In this document: positions 6,618 to 14,567 of the stretch, one piece after another
Layout of the letters: every line of letters begins with the position of its first letter
Numbering within the stretch: the first letter of the stretch is position 1
Assembly: GCA_049289295.1 (NCBI GenBank)
Contig: JBATLL010000028.1
Coordinates: 1-23,835 of the forward strand
Reading direction: 5' to 3'
Length of the DNA stretch: 23,835 nucleotides
From: BOKV01 sp049289295
GTDB taxonomy: Bacteria > Pseudomonadota > Alphaproteobacteria > Rhizobiales > Rhizobiaceae
Made by a program: the position numbers and the translations under genes
The notes under the pieces: generated by a model
Told to the model about the DNA's origin: nothing
The model's input: the letters and a program-made list of their open reading frames with translations, nothing else
The model's database searches: none

Positions 6618-8396
6618 TCACAGGGGCTTTTGAGGCCGCATGTCGTTGGGATCAATTCCGGCAACAACAACCGGCTTCTTCATCGCATCGCGCCGGAACG
6701 GTTCACCCAGTTCCTGGTTGAGAATGCACTCGATGAAAGTGGTCTTGCCCTTGTTCATCTGGTCATCGATTGCCTGGGCAAGAGCTTCGGTAAGCTGCTG
6801 CTGGGTAACCGCCTGCACACCCTTCAGCCCACAGGCTTCCGCGATCTTGGCGTAGCTGACATCGAGGTCGAGTTCCGTGCCGACGAAATTGTCGTCGTAC
6901 CACAGGGTCGAGTTGCGCTTTTCCGCGCCCCACTGGTAGTTGCGGAAGATCACCATGGTGATTGCCGGCCAGTCATCACGTCCGCAAGCAGTCATTTCAT
7001 TCATGGAAATGCCGAACGCGCCGTCACCGGCAAATCCCACGACTGGCGTGTCCGGGCAGCCGATCTTGGCACCCAGAATTGCCGGAAAGCCATAGCCGCA
7101 TGGACCGAAAAGGCCTGGTGCGAGATATTTGCGGCCGCTTTCGAAAGTGGGATAGGCATTGCCAATCGCACAATTGTTGCCGATGTCCGAAGAGATGATC
7201 GCGTCCTTGGGCAGCGCCTGCTGGATGGCGCGCCATGCCTTGCGCGGGCTCATCCATTCCGGGCGCGATTCACGGGCACGATGGTTCCAGGTTGTGCCCG
7301 GATCGTCATCCTCATGATCCATCGAGGAAAGCTGCTGCAGCCAGGCCGACTTGGTCGTGGAGATCAATGCTTCACGTTCCTTGCGTCCGTGATTGCCGGC
7401 TGAAGGTGCAAGCTGCTCGAGAATCTGCTCGGCAACCTGGCGTGCATCGCCGACGATGCCAACTTCAACGCGCTTGGTAAGGCCGATGCGGTCTGCATTG
7501 ATGTCGACCTGGATGACCTTTGCATCCTTGGGCCAGTAATTGATGCCGTAGCCGGGCAGCGTCGAGAAGGGATTGAGCCGCGTCCCAAGTGCCAGGACCA
7601 CATCTGCCTTGGAAACCAGTTCCATTGCTGCCTTCGAACCATTGTAGCCAAGCGGGCCAGCAAACAGCGGATGGCTGCCGGGGAACGCGTCATTGTGCTG
7701 GTAGTTGCAGCAAACCGGCGAGGAGAGCCGCTCGGCAAGCGCCTTGGAGGCTTCGATGCCGCCGGCAAGGACAACGCCTGCGCCATTCAGGATGACGGGG
7801 AACTTCGCGTCAGATAGAAGCTGGGCTGCCCTGGCAATCGCCTCGCGCCCGCCTGCGGGCCTTTCGAAACGCACGATCTGGGGGAGATCGATGTCGATGA
7901 CCTGGGTCCACATGTCACGCGGCACGTTGATCTGGGCCGGTGCAGAACCGCGCCAGGCCTTCTCGATGACCCGGTTCAGGACTTCCGCAATGCGCGAGGC
8001 ATCGCGGACTTCTTCCTGGTAACAGACCATGTCCGCGAACAGGTTCATCTGGGGAATTTCCTGGAAACCGCCCTGTCCGATGGTCTTGTTGGCAGCCTGC
8101 GGCGTGACAAGCAGCATGGGCGTGTGATTCCAGTAGGCCGTCTTGATCGGCGTGACAAAGTTCGTGATGCCCGGGCCATTCTGCGCGATGCACATCGCCA
8201 TCTTGCCCGAAGAGCGGCTGTAGCCGTCGGCCATCATGCCCGCATTGCATTCGTGTGCCGTGTCCCAGAATTTAATTCCCGCCCTGGGGAAATTGTCGGA
8301 TATCGGCATGAAAGCCGAACCGATGATGCCGAATGCATGTTCAATGCCGTGCATCTGCAGCACTTTTACGAATGCTTCTTCGGTGGTCATTTTCAT
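6618..8396 (-). CDS. xsc: Sulfoacetaldehyde acetyltransferase (EC 2.3.3.15)
   Basis: Xsc uses thiamine diphosphate to convert sulfoacetaldehyde and phosphate to acetyl phosphate and sulfite, the desulfonation step for taurine, isethionate and other C2 sulfonates. The 592-residue product has the full family length. Seen are the N-terminal TTEEAFVKVLQMHGIEHAFG, the probable catalytic Glu49 in TAHECNAGMMADGYSR, AQNGPGITNFVT, GGFQEIPQMNLF, and the ThDP motif GDGAFGISMNEM ending in RNYQWGAEKRN. ATG 8396 is preferred over the in-frame upstream codon because GGAGGAA (8405-8411) lies 8 bases away. It is cotranscribed with the TauE-like gene and lies downstream of the MocR regulator gene on the same strand. 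Identity is strong because these blocks are specific to Xsc among ThDP enzymes. Confidence 0.97.
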   Translation of the reverse strand: MKMTTEEAFVKVLQMHGIEHAFGIIGSAFMPISDNFPRAGIKFWDTAHECNAGMMADGYSRSSGKMAMCIAQNGPGITNFVTPIKTAYWNHTPMLLVTPQAANKTIGQGGFQEIPQMNLFADMVCYQEEVRDASRIAEVLNRVIEKAWRGSAPAQINVPRDMWTQVIDIDLPQIVRFERPAGGREAIARAAQLLSDAKFPVILNGAGVVLAGGIEASKALAERLSSPVCCNYQHNDAFPGSHPLFAGPLGYNGSKAAMELVSKADVVLALGTRLNPFSTLPGYGINYWPKDAKVIQVDINADRIGLTKRVEVGIVGDARQVAEQILEQLAPSAGNHGRKEREALISTTKSAWLQQLSSMDHEDDDPGTTWNHRARESRPEWMSPRKAWRAIQQALPKDAIISSDIGNNCAIGNAYPTFESGRKYLAPGLFGPCGYGFPAILGAKIGCPDTPVVGFAGDGAFGISMNEMTACGRDDWPAITMVIFRNYQWGAEKRNSTLWYDDNFVGTELDLDVSYAKIAEACGLKGVQAVTQQQLTEALAQAIDDQMNKGKTTFIECILNQELGEPFRRDAMKKPVVVAGIDPNDMRPQKPL

Positions 8397-8477
8397 TTCT
8401 GCAGTTCCTCCGGTGGGCACAAGTCAGCAGCCGACGATGCGGCGCTTTCCAATTCGAGGCCATCTCAATAGGCTGTA

Positions 8478-8487
8478 TTGGTACTAT
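8478..8487. promoter_or_regulatory. Possible TauR-type site upstream of xsc (TTGGTACTAT)
   Basis: The sequence matches 7 of 10 bases of CTGGACCTAT at 10039-10048 in the regulator/pta intergenic region. It lies in the 117-bp gap before xsc. Similarity is modest, and the pairing of sites is an inference from position. Confidence 0.25.
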
Positions 8488-8513
8488 GGCTTAGTGCCAG
8501 TTGCCCGCAACCT

Positions 8514-9986
8514 TCAAACCAGCTTTCGGGCCACCCTGGCGAGGCGCTCGATGCCTGCCTCTATCCGCTCCTCGGAAATGGAGGAAAATCCGAGGCGGAA
8601 ATAGTTCCGGTTTTCGGCAGGCTGGGAAAAGAAGACGTCGCCGGGTTCGATCACCACGCCTTCCTTCAATGCCTCGCTTGCCAATAGGTTTGCGTCCAGC
8701 CCGGCAGGACCCTTTACCCAGAAGGCGCTGCCACCGAAGACCGGGGACTGGGACCAGCCGGGAAAATGGCTTTCCATGGCTTTCTCCATGGCCTGCCAAC
8801 GGGTGTGGTACGTGCGGTGCAAGCGGTTCACCAGCGCATCGTGCCGCCCCAAAGCCAGGAACAAAGCAACCACACGCTGGTTGTTGCCGGGCGGGTGGCG
8901 CAGCATGAGCCGGCGCAGGGCGCGCAGTTCCTTCACCACCGGTGCTGGTGCCACCAGATAGCCCATGCGGATGCCGGGCATCATCGATTTGGAAAGACTG
9001 CCGACATAAAGAACGCGACCCTCCTCATCGAGGGATTTCAGCGCCGGGGTCGGTTCGCCACGATAGTTGGTCTCATGCTCATAATCGTCCTCGATAATCA
9101 GCCCGTCGTTGGCCGACGCCCATTCGAGCAGCTTCTTCCTGCGGGCCATGCTCATCGTCACGCAAGTCGGAAACTGGTGGCTGGGTGTCACGAAAACCAG
9201 GCCGCCGGGGCCAAGGGCCGATGTTCGTAAGCCATCCTGGTCGACTGGCACCGCATGAACATGCCGTGAAACCAGGTGGAACATGTTGCGGATGTCGGGA
9301 TATCCCGGATCTTCCACATAGACATGGGTTTCCGGCTTCACCAGTAGTTCCGACAACAGGAACAGTGCGTTTTGCGCGCCAAGCGTAACCAGTATCTCGT
9401 CCGGTTCGGCGAGTACCCCGCGGCGTGTGACAATGCGCTGCCTGATCTGCTCGATCAACATGGGGTCATCGGCATTGTAGCGATCGTCGGTCCAGGCATC
9501 GAACCATTTCAGGCTCATCGCCTGGCGCATGCAGTCACGCCAGGCTGTGATTGGAAACAGGGATGAATCGACCTGCCCGTAGATGAACGGATAGGGGTAA
9601 TCGTGCCAGTTGGTCGGTTTCTCTATGTTTGCCTGTTGCGAAGGCGATACCCTGAGCCGGGATTTCCAGTCCACCGTCCCTGACTTGCGTTTTTTCGGCT
9701 TGTTGGTGCCGGGGCGGGTTTCGACAATCCCCTTTCGAACATCGGGAGAGACATAGAATCCCGACCTTTCACGCGCCTGCAGGTAGCCATCGGCGGCTAG
9801 CGCCTGATAGGCAAGCATCACCGTATTGCGCGAAACCTTCAGGCGCTTGGCCATCGCCCGTGTGGAGGGGATAGGCGAATCCGGCGGCAATTGTCCCGCC
9901 AACATGGCCGTAACGAGCATTTCACGGATCTGCGCCTGCAGCGTTGCCGTCTCCATCCGCTCGACATGGAAAAGGCTGTAGCGCAT
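8514..9986 (-). CDS. tauR: MocR/GabR-type (GntR family) regulator with aminotransferase domain, TauR-like
   Basis: The 490-residue protein has an N-terminal GntR winged helix (about residues 10-75; GQLPPDSPIPSTRAMAKRLK, VSRNTV), a charged linker, and a C-terminal aminotransferase fold with TPSHQFPTCVTMS, IEDDYEHETNYRG and the PLP lysine in GSLSKSMMPGIRMGY. In this architecture PLP or an amino-compound aldimine controls DNA binding; TauR activates taurine genes in this way. ATG 9986 is chosen because GGGAGG lies a few bases upstream; an in-frame codon at 10079 lacks this and would add 31 unrelated residues. It is divergent from pta and followed by xsc. The TauR name rests on this context; other MocR ligands are possible. 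Confidence 0.85.
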   Translation of the reverse strand: MRYSLFHVERMETATLQAQIREMLVTAMLAGQLPPDSPIPSTRAMAKRLKVSRNTVMLAYQALAADGYLQARERSGFYVSPDVRKGIVETRPGTNKPKKRKSGTVDWKSRLRVSPSQQANIEKPTNWHDYPYPFIYGQVDSSLFPITAWRDCMRQAMSLKWFDAWTDDRYNADDPMLIEQIRQRIVTRRGVLAEPDEILVTLGAQNALFLLSELLVKPETHVYVEDPGYPDIRNMFHLVSRHVHAVPVDQDGLRTSALGPGGLVFVTPSHQFPTCVTMSMARRKKLLEWASANDGLIIEDDYEHETNYRGEPTPALKSLDEEGRVLYVGSLSKSMMPGIRMGYLVAPAPVVKELRALRRLMLRHPPGNNQRVVALFLALGRHDALVNRLHRTYHTRWQAMEKAMESHFPGWSQSPVFGGSAFWVKGPAGLDANLLASEALKEGVVIEPGDVFFSQPAENRNYFRLGFSSISEERIEAGIERLARVARKLV

Positions 9987-10020
9987 GTATCCTCCCGTTT
10001 GGTGCCTGACACTTGCAGGC

Positions 10021-10048
10021 GGGTACCATTTTACCCATCTGGACCTAT
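10021..10048. promoter_or_regulatory. Candidate operator region between tauR-like and pta genes
   Basis: The 153-bp divergent gap holds an inverted repeat GGGTA-N6-TACCC (10021-10036) followed by CTGGACCTAT (10039-10048). From memory, the Rhodobacter TauR site is CTGGACYTAA, so the last motif fits eight or nine of ten positions. It is the natural place for the MocR protein to control itself and pta. Confidence 0.4.
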
Positions 10049-10139
10049 CATAAGGCCAAATTGAAAGCCAGACTGGCAATCGAGACTTCGGAGCGCCTGA
10101 GTTCCGAACTCGCGTGGCTGAACCGCGAAGGAAACAGGA

Positions 10140-11063
10140 ATGCTGAGCACTAAACCGGTTGTGGCCCCAGGCAAGCTGCTTTCACAGGCCGTATCGCTGG
10201 GGCCTGTCAGGGCAGTCATTGCTGGCGCCGATCACGAGATCGCGCTGGAAAGCACTGTCCAGGCAGTTCGCGCCGGGTTGATCGATCCGGTACTGGTCGG
10301 CCGTGCCGCGCGCATCGCCGAACTTGGTGAACAGCTCGGTATCAGGCCGTCGGAATTCGAGGTGATCGAGGCTGCGGGCGATGAAGCAATAGCCGAAGCG
10401 GCGGCTGCGCGAGCGAGCGCGGACGATGTGTCGATGGTGGTGAAAGGCCATGTTCACACCGATGCCTTCATGGCAGCTCTGCTGAAGCCGGAGGCGCGCA
10501 TCAGAACTGGCAGACGGCTAACGCACCATTTCCACATGAGTGTTGCGGATTCGGAAAAGGCGCTGATCATTACCGACGCAGCGGTGAACATCGCACCTGA
10601 CTACAAGACCAGGCAGGCGGCAATCCTGAGCGCGATCGAAATCGCCAGGTCTACCGGTATCGAGCGACCGAAAGTTGCGATCCTTTCTGCCACCGAGTCT
10701 GTGTTGCCGCAGATGCAGAGCAGCTTGGATGCGAAGGAACTTGCCGATTGGGCGCAGCAAACCATCCATGATGCAGATGTTGCCGGACCGCTGGCGTTCG
10801 ACAATGCGATTTCGCCTGCTGCTGCAAGTCTCAAGGGCCTTGATCATCCGGCAGCCGGTTATGCCGATATCCTTTCCGTTCCAAACATCGAGACCGGAAA
10901 TGCCCTGTTCAAGATGATGGTCTATTTCATGGGAGCGTGTGCGGCAGGTATAGTTGCGGGCGGGCGCATCCCAATCGTGCTGACAAGCCGCGCCGATCCT
11001 CCGCAGGCGAGGCTGGCATCAATTGCGCTGGCGCGTGTCAGCGGTGGCGCGAAGCCTGGTTGA
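10140..11063 (+). CDS. pta: Phosphate acetyltransferase
   Basis: Pta converts the acetyl phosphate made by Xsc and CoA to acetyl-CoA and phosphate in the cytoplasm. The 307-residue product is a single-domain phosphate acetyl/butyryl transferase; typical parts are MVVKGHVHTDAFM, ADSEKALIITDAAVNIAPD, KVAILSATESVLPQM, GPLAFDNAIS, ADILSVPNIETGN and IPIVLTSRADPP near the C-terminus. ATG 10140 follows an AAGGAAACAGGA stretch. It is transcribed away from the MocR regulator gene and toward the P450 gene, whose stop is only 15 bases past the pta stop. A phosphate butyryltransferase is the alternative by family, but the neighbourhood with xsc and tauE favours acetyl phosphate. Confidence 0.93.
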   Translation: MLSTKPVVAPGKLLSQAVSLGPVRAVIAGADHEIALESTVQAVRAGLIDPVLVGRAARIAELGEQLGIRPSEFEVIEAAGDEAIAEAAAARASADDVSMVVKGHVHTDAFMAALLKPEARIRTGRRLTHHFHMSVADSEKALIITDAAVNIAPDYKTRQAAILSAIEIARSTGIERPKVAILSATESVLPQMQSSLDAKELADWAQQTIHDADVAGPLAFDNAISPAAASLKGLDHPAAGYADILSVPNIETGNALFKMMVYFMGACAAGIVAGGRIPIVLTSRADPPQARLASIALARVSGGAKPG

Positions 11064-11085
11064 GGGCAAGCAATCGCCTCAGCCG
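11059..11085. terminator. Possible bidirectional hairpin between pta and the P450 gene
   Basis: GGTTGAGG (11059-11066) can pair with CCTCAGCC (11078-11085), with one G-T wobble and an 11-base loop. It covers both convergent stop codons. No T-run is present, so its action as a terminator is uncertain. Confidence 0.3.
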
Positions 11086-12437
11086 AGTGGCGTGACCTTG
11101 AGGCGGATGGGTTTTTGCGTACCAAGGAAAATGTGCCCGACAGGTGAGGGAACCTCACCGTGCACTGTCTCGAAGCAGGCATTGCGCACAAGGTTTGCCA
11201 GAAGGATGGACAGTTCCAGTGTCGCAAAGGCTGCGCCAATGCAGATCCTTGGTCCCGCACCGAATGGCAGATAGGTGAAACGGCCCGGCTTTGGTGCGCT
11301 GGGCGCGAAGCGTTGCGGATCGAAGCGATCCGGGTCCTTCCAGTAGGAATGATGTCGGTGGATCGCATAGATCGGGATGATGCAGGGAGCGCCAGCCTTG
11401 AAAGCATGGCCGGCAATTGTCGTGTCTTCCGGGATGTCCCGCACAATCACCGGCGCGGTTGGATAGAGCCGCATCGTTTCCTGGACAACCTGTCTTGTCA
11501 CGACCAGCTTGTCATGATCGGCCGTTGTCACTTCGGCTGAAGGCAACTGTCGAACTTCCTCGCGCACACGATTCTGCCAGTCGGGTTCGCTTGCCAGGAG
11601 ATAAAGAGCCCAGGCCAGCGTCAACGCTGTCGTGTCATAGCCAGCAACCAGAAATGCCAGGATGTTATTGACAATGCGCTTGTTACCCATCGCCTGGCCC
11701 GTTTCGGGGTCACTGCTTGTCAGGAGCCTGAAAAGAAGATCTTCCCCTGATTTGGATTCCTCCGACATGGCGGCGTGGCGCTTGTCTACCAATCGGCGCA
11801 CGGTGGAACGCAGTTTCCTTTCCTGCTCGCGCATTACCCTGCCGCCAGGCCGTGGTAGCCAGGCTGGCAGGCCAAGCATCCGGTTGACGATCCACCAGTT
11901 CATGTAGCGGAAATATTCTTCCTTCCCGGAACTGATGTCGGCAAGGTCGCTGCTGGCTCCCCCTGCCAGCATTGTGTTTGCAATCACATGGAAAGTAGCC
12001 TTGCTGGCATCAGCTGATATGTCACGTATCGCGCCTTCCGGCGCAGCGCGCCAATCGCTGCAAAGCATGCGCGCCGCCTCGTTCATGATCGGGCCATAGG
12101 CTAGCAACTGCTCGTGGCGGAACATCGGAGCGGCCAGGCTGCGTTGCCAGCGCCAGTCCTTGCCGTGCGATGAAATCATCGCATTGCCGAAGAGCGGATC
12201 GAGCACGGCGTTCTGAAGCGCACCCTTGGGAAACTCCTGCGCACGTGCCTGCAGCAGGTCCGCGACAAGTTCCTCACCCATGGCAAAGATGAGCCGCGGG
12301 GGACCGGGCGCCACGACAAGTTCCTCGCGATAGGCTGCCTCGGGAAGCAGCTCCAGATTGTTGGTGACAAGCTTCACCAGATTGCGGGGAAAACTGAGCG
12401 GCATTGGTGCGGGCGCAACCCGCGGCGGCAGGGTCAT
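11079..12437 (-). CDS. Cytochrome P450 monooxygenase
   Basis: The 452-residue protein has the full P450 length and no membrane anchor, so it is probably a soluble bacterial enzyme. Signs are the I-helix AGYDTT oxygen-activation motif, ETMRLYP (ExxR in the K-helix), the PDRFDPQRF region and the heme loop FGAGPRICIGAAFA with Cys399 as ligand. It hydroxylates an unknown, probably lipophilic, substrate and needs electrons from a ferredoxin and reductase; the Fpr-type gene at 1809 could serve, but no ferredoxin gene is seen. It is the last gene of an operon starting 19 bases after the stop of the hydroxylase gene. ATG 12437 has AGGAAAG about 10 bases upstream. A fatty acid hydroxylase role fits the neighbours, by inference only. 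Confidence 0.93.
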   Translation of the reverse strand: MTLPPRVAPAPMPLSFPRNLVKLVTNNLELLPEAAYREELVVAPGPPRLIFAMGEELVADLLQARAQEFPKGALQNAVLDPLFGNAMISSHGKDWRWQRSLAAPMFRHEQLLAYGPIMNEAARMLCSDWRAAPEGAIRDISADASKATFHVIANTMLAGGASSDLADISSGKEEYFRYMNWWIVNRMLGLPAWLPRPGGRVMREQERKLRSTVRRLVDKRHAAMSEESKSGEDLLFRLLTSSDPETGQAMGNKRIVNNILAFLVAGYDTTALTLAWALYLLASEPDWQNRVREEVRQLPSAEVTTADHDKLVVTRQVVQETMRLYPTAPVIVRDIPEDTTIAGHAFKAGAPCIIPIYAIHRHHSYWKDPDRFDPQRFAPSAPKPGRFTYLPFGAGPRICIGAAFATLELSILLANLVRNACFETVHGEVPSPVGHIFLGTQKPIRLKVTPLG

Positions 12438-12456
12438 GGCCGAAAGACTTTCCTGG

Positions 12457-13227
12457 TCATTCGCTGTCTTCTCCCGCCTTTTCGCGCAATCGTCTCAGCG
12501 GCTTGTGCGCATTGGTGATCTGGGCATAGAGCGGTTCGTAATCCTCCCATTCCGTGCCGAAAAGACGATCAAGAAACCGCGTGCCCAGGCCGTAATTGCC
12601 GGTGTAGCGGCTGTGATGAAGCGAATGGTAGGTCGTTGTCGTCAGAAACCGGCCGACATGGCCAATGTAGCCGGTGCCACGAAATTCGAAATTGGCGTGG
12701 CTGAAGGAATTGATGACGAGGTAGCCCACATACCAGGCGGCAATACCGTAAAAATTCAGGGAGACAAGCTGATCGACCGCGGCAAGCGGCAACAGCAGAC
12801 CCAGATCGAAGAAGAGTTTTTCCCAGAAGGAGAAGGAAATCGCCGTAAGCGGACTGTTGATATGGCTACGGTGATGTTCGACGTGAATCCAGTGCAGCGG
12901 CTTGAGGTGGAAGGCGCGGTGGGAGAAGTAGTGCCAGACTTCTGCCCAGACAGTCACCCCAAGGCCTGTTGCAACGAAAGAGGTCATCGATTCGTTCTGG
13001 AATTGAGCGAACTGGAGGAAACCCAGCAGGATCACGGCGTGAATTGGCGCATGGAGAGAATTCATGGCTTCGCGCTGCAACTGTCTGGCTGGAATGTCGA
13101 TGTCGTAAATGCGTGTGCGGCTGATCTTCCAGCCTTTCTTCCAGGCCACATACCAGATGAAAGCCATCAGGTGTCCCAGCAGTGCTATGAGCAGCAGGAC
13201 CAGGGTTTGTGTCGGTGTGACGTTCAC
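12457..13227 (-). CDS. Fatty acid hydroxylase / sterol desaturase superfamily membrane protein
   Basis: The 256-residue membrane protein carries the family's di-iron histidine boxes: H99-x3-H103 (HYFSHR), H115-x2-H118-H119 (HVEHH), H177 (SHANFE) and H201-x2-H204-H205 (HSLHH). Hydrophobic stretches near 7-28, 60-95 and 140-175 place it in the inner membrane. Enzymes of this family hydroxylate or desaturate lipids; OlsE, which hydroxylates ornithine lipids, is one bacterial member. The start is GTG 13227, decided by a perfect AAGGAGGT ribosome binding site (13231-13238). It lies 28 bases after the acyltransferase gene and 19 before the P450 gene. The substrate is unknown; an acylated product of the GNAT is the neighbour-based guess. 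Confidence 0.92.
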   Translation of the reverse strand: MNVTPTQTLVLLLIALLGHLMAFIWYVAWKKGWKISRTRIYDIDIPARQLQREAMNSLHAPIHAVILLGFLQFAQFQNESMTSFVATGLGVTVWAEVWHYFSHRAFHLKPLHWIHVEHHRSHINSPLTAISFSFWEKLFFDLGLLLPLAAVDQLVSLNFYGIAAWYVGYLVINSFSHANFEFRGTGYIGHVGRFLTTTTYHSLHHSRYTGNYGLGTRFLDRLFGTEWEDYEPLYAQITNAHKPLRRLREKAGEDSE

Positions 13228-13255
13228 ACGACCTCCTTCTCCTATGCGTTTGCTT

Positions 13256-14344
13256 TCAGCGGAACCTGTTTGCCAGTTTGTAGTAACGCGACCACAGGTA
13301 CAGGTTCAGCATTCTCAGTCTTGTCGGGTCTGCACCCAGCGCTCCCGAATAGCGGTTGAGGTCGATGCGCATCGGAATTGACAGCCCGTTTTCAGGATGG
13401 AGAAAATCGGGGGCCGAGCGCTTGAACCCAATCGCCTGATAGTATGGCAACAGTCGCGGAACGCAATCAATATAGCTTTCTGCTATTCCTACCTGCTCGG
13501 CGAGTCGAATGATCGCAGCAACCATGCGCATCCCGAGCGTTCCGCCGCGAAAGCCTTTCTTCACGACGAACTTGGTGGTGATGCTGGTGGCATGTGGATG
13601 GAGCGGTGAAGCGCGCATTCCGTAAAGGCCCTCATAAAGGCCGAGCTTGCCTTCACTGGCGGCATTTGCGCGGATGGTTGCGACCGCCTCGCCATCCATC
13701 CAGGCGACAAACACGGCTGCGTAGTCGTCGAGATCATCGCGCAAGATCTGCTTTTGATGATCAGCGCTGGGTGAATCGCGACCCAGTTCACGGCAATAGA
13801 CATCGTAACGAAGGCGCTGGGCGTCTTCCAGCATCGTGGCATCGCGACAAAGCCGGATATCGATCTCCGCGTTGCTGGACAGATCACCAGGCAGGGCCAG
13901 CATTGTTTCATTGTAGCCGCCACGCCGGCCGGCGACATGCCCCAGGAACTGCATCAGGCCCACAGCCAGATCGGGCGCTGTATCTCCCAGCCGGATCATG
14001 TCGGCACCACAAAGAACCAGCGCCTCGCATTGCCCGGCAGCCGTGACAGTCGCAATCGCGGGTGTGCCCTCCAGAAAACCGAATTCGCCGATTGGCTGAC
14101 CCGCGCCAACCGTTACGGTTTGCGTAGCGCCGCCAGAGGCGGCGAGGGAAACAATCGCATGGCCGCGCATGATCAGGAGCAGGTCGCGATAGTGATGGCC
14201 GCGGATGCGCAGCACATCGTCATCGCCGTACAATATGGTGCGCCCATAAGGCGCGAGACGGGCAATCAGATTGTCATCAAGCGTATCGGTCTGCCATTGA
14301 TCCGGCGCCGTTGCCTGGGACGTGGAAGTGGTCTGCACTTGCAT
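13256..14344 (-). CDS. Cyclic-nucleotide-binding domain fused to a FeeM-like GNAT acyltransferase
   Basis: The 362-residue protein has two parts. Residues about 20-145 form a CNB-like beta-barrel with a phosphate-binding cassette GEFGFLEGTPAIATV (86-100); the usual Arg after the Pro is Ala96, so cyclic nucleotide binding may be lost. Residues about 160-350 form a GNAT fold resembling N-acyl amino acid synthases and acyl-homoserine lactone synthases: AQRLRYDVYCRELGRDSP, then a CoA/ACP-type loop in FRGGTLGMRM and YYQAIGFKRS. It probably transfers an acyl chain to an amine. It opens a three-gene operon with a lipid hydroxylase and a P450 and is divergent from the transporter operon. The ribosome binding site ahead of ATG 14344 is weak. 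Product and amine acceptor cannot be read off. Confidence 0.82.
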   Translation of the reverse strand: MQVQTTSTSQATAPDQWQTDTLDDNLIARLAPYGRTILYGDDDVLRIRGHHYRDLLLIMRGHAIVSLAASGGATQTVTVGAGQPIGEFGFLEGTPAIATVTAAGQCEALVLCGADMIRLGDTAPDLAVGLMQFLGHVAGRRGGYNETMLALPGDLSSNAEIDIRLCRDATMLEDAQRLRYDVYCRELGRDSPSADHQKQILRDDLDDYAAVFVAWMDGEAVATIRANAASEGKLGLYEGLYGMRASPLHPHATSITTKFVVKKGFRGGTLGMRMVAAIIRLAEQVGIAESYIDCVPRLLPYYQAIGFKRSAPDFLHPENGLSIPMRIDLNRYSGALGADPTRLRMLNLYLWSRYYKLANRFR

Positions 14345-14458
14345 GCGCCAAGTCTAGGTCAGTGCTCTCTCCATTTCCAGCCGCCAGGCCATAACCCACA
14401 CATTTGGGCTGGAATCATCTGCAATCTCGCGCTGGCCCTATTGCGCTCACGTGAAATT

Positions 14459-14473
14459 CGCAATCTAATTGCG
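14459..14473. promoter_or_regulatory. Palindrome CGCAAT-CTA-ATTGCG, candidate operator
   Basis: Perfect 6-bp arms with a 3-base spacer end 3 bases before the proposed -35 box of the importer operon, a position suited to an activator. A second, wider pair GCAAT (14421-14425) and ATTGC (14440-14444) lies 34 bases upstream. Confidence 0.45.
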
Positions 14474-14476
14474 GGA

Positions 14477-14504
14477 TTGGCAGTTCGCCTGATGGAACGA
14501 TAAG
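14477..14504 (+). promoter_or_regulatory. Candidate sigma-70 promoter of the ABC importer operon
   Basis: TTGGCA (14477-14482; five of six to TTGACA), 16-base spacer, GATAAG (14499-14504; four of six to TATAAT). It would give a leader of about 170 bases before the binding protein gene. Confidence 0.4.
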
Positions 14505-14533
14505 AAGAAAGTATTTCACCAAACCGTCATGCG

Positions 14534-14541
14534 AGTGCACT
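14534..14541. promoter_or_regulatory. AGTGCACT palindrome in the importer leader
   Basis: This perfect 8-bp palindrome uses the same AGTGCA/TGCACT half-site that occurs three times in each terminal repeat. It lies about 30 bases past the proposed -10 box, where a repressor could act. Short motifs recur by chance, so support is slight. Confidence 0.25.
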
Positions 14542-14543
14542 AT

Positions 14544-14567
14544 CCATCACCGCTGTTGCGATGATGG
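14544..14567 (+). promoter_or_regulatory. Leader hairpin upstream of the binding protein gene
   Basis: CCATCA (14544-14549) pairs with TGATGG (14562-14567) and CGC (14551-14553) with GCG (14558-14560), leaving one C-A mismatch and a TGTT loop. It would form in the long untranslated leader. Confidence 0.4.
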
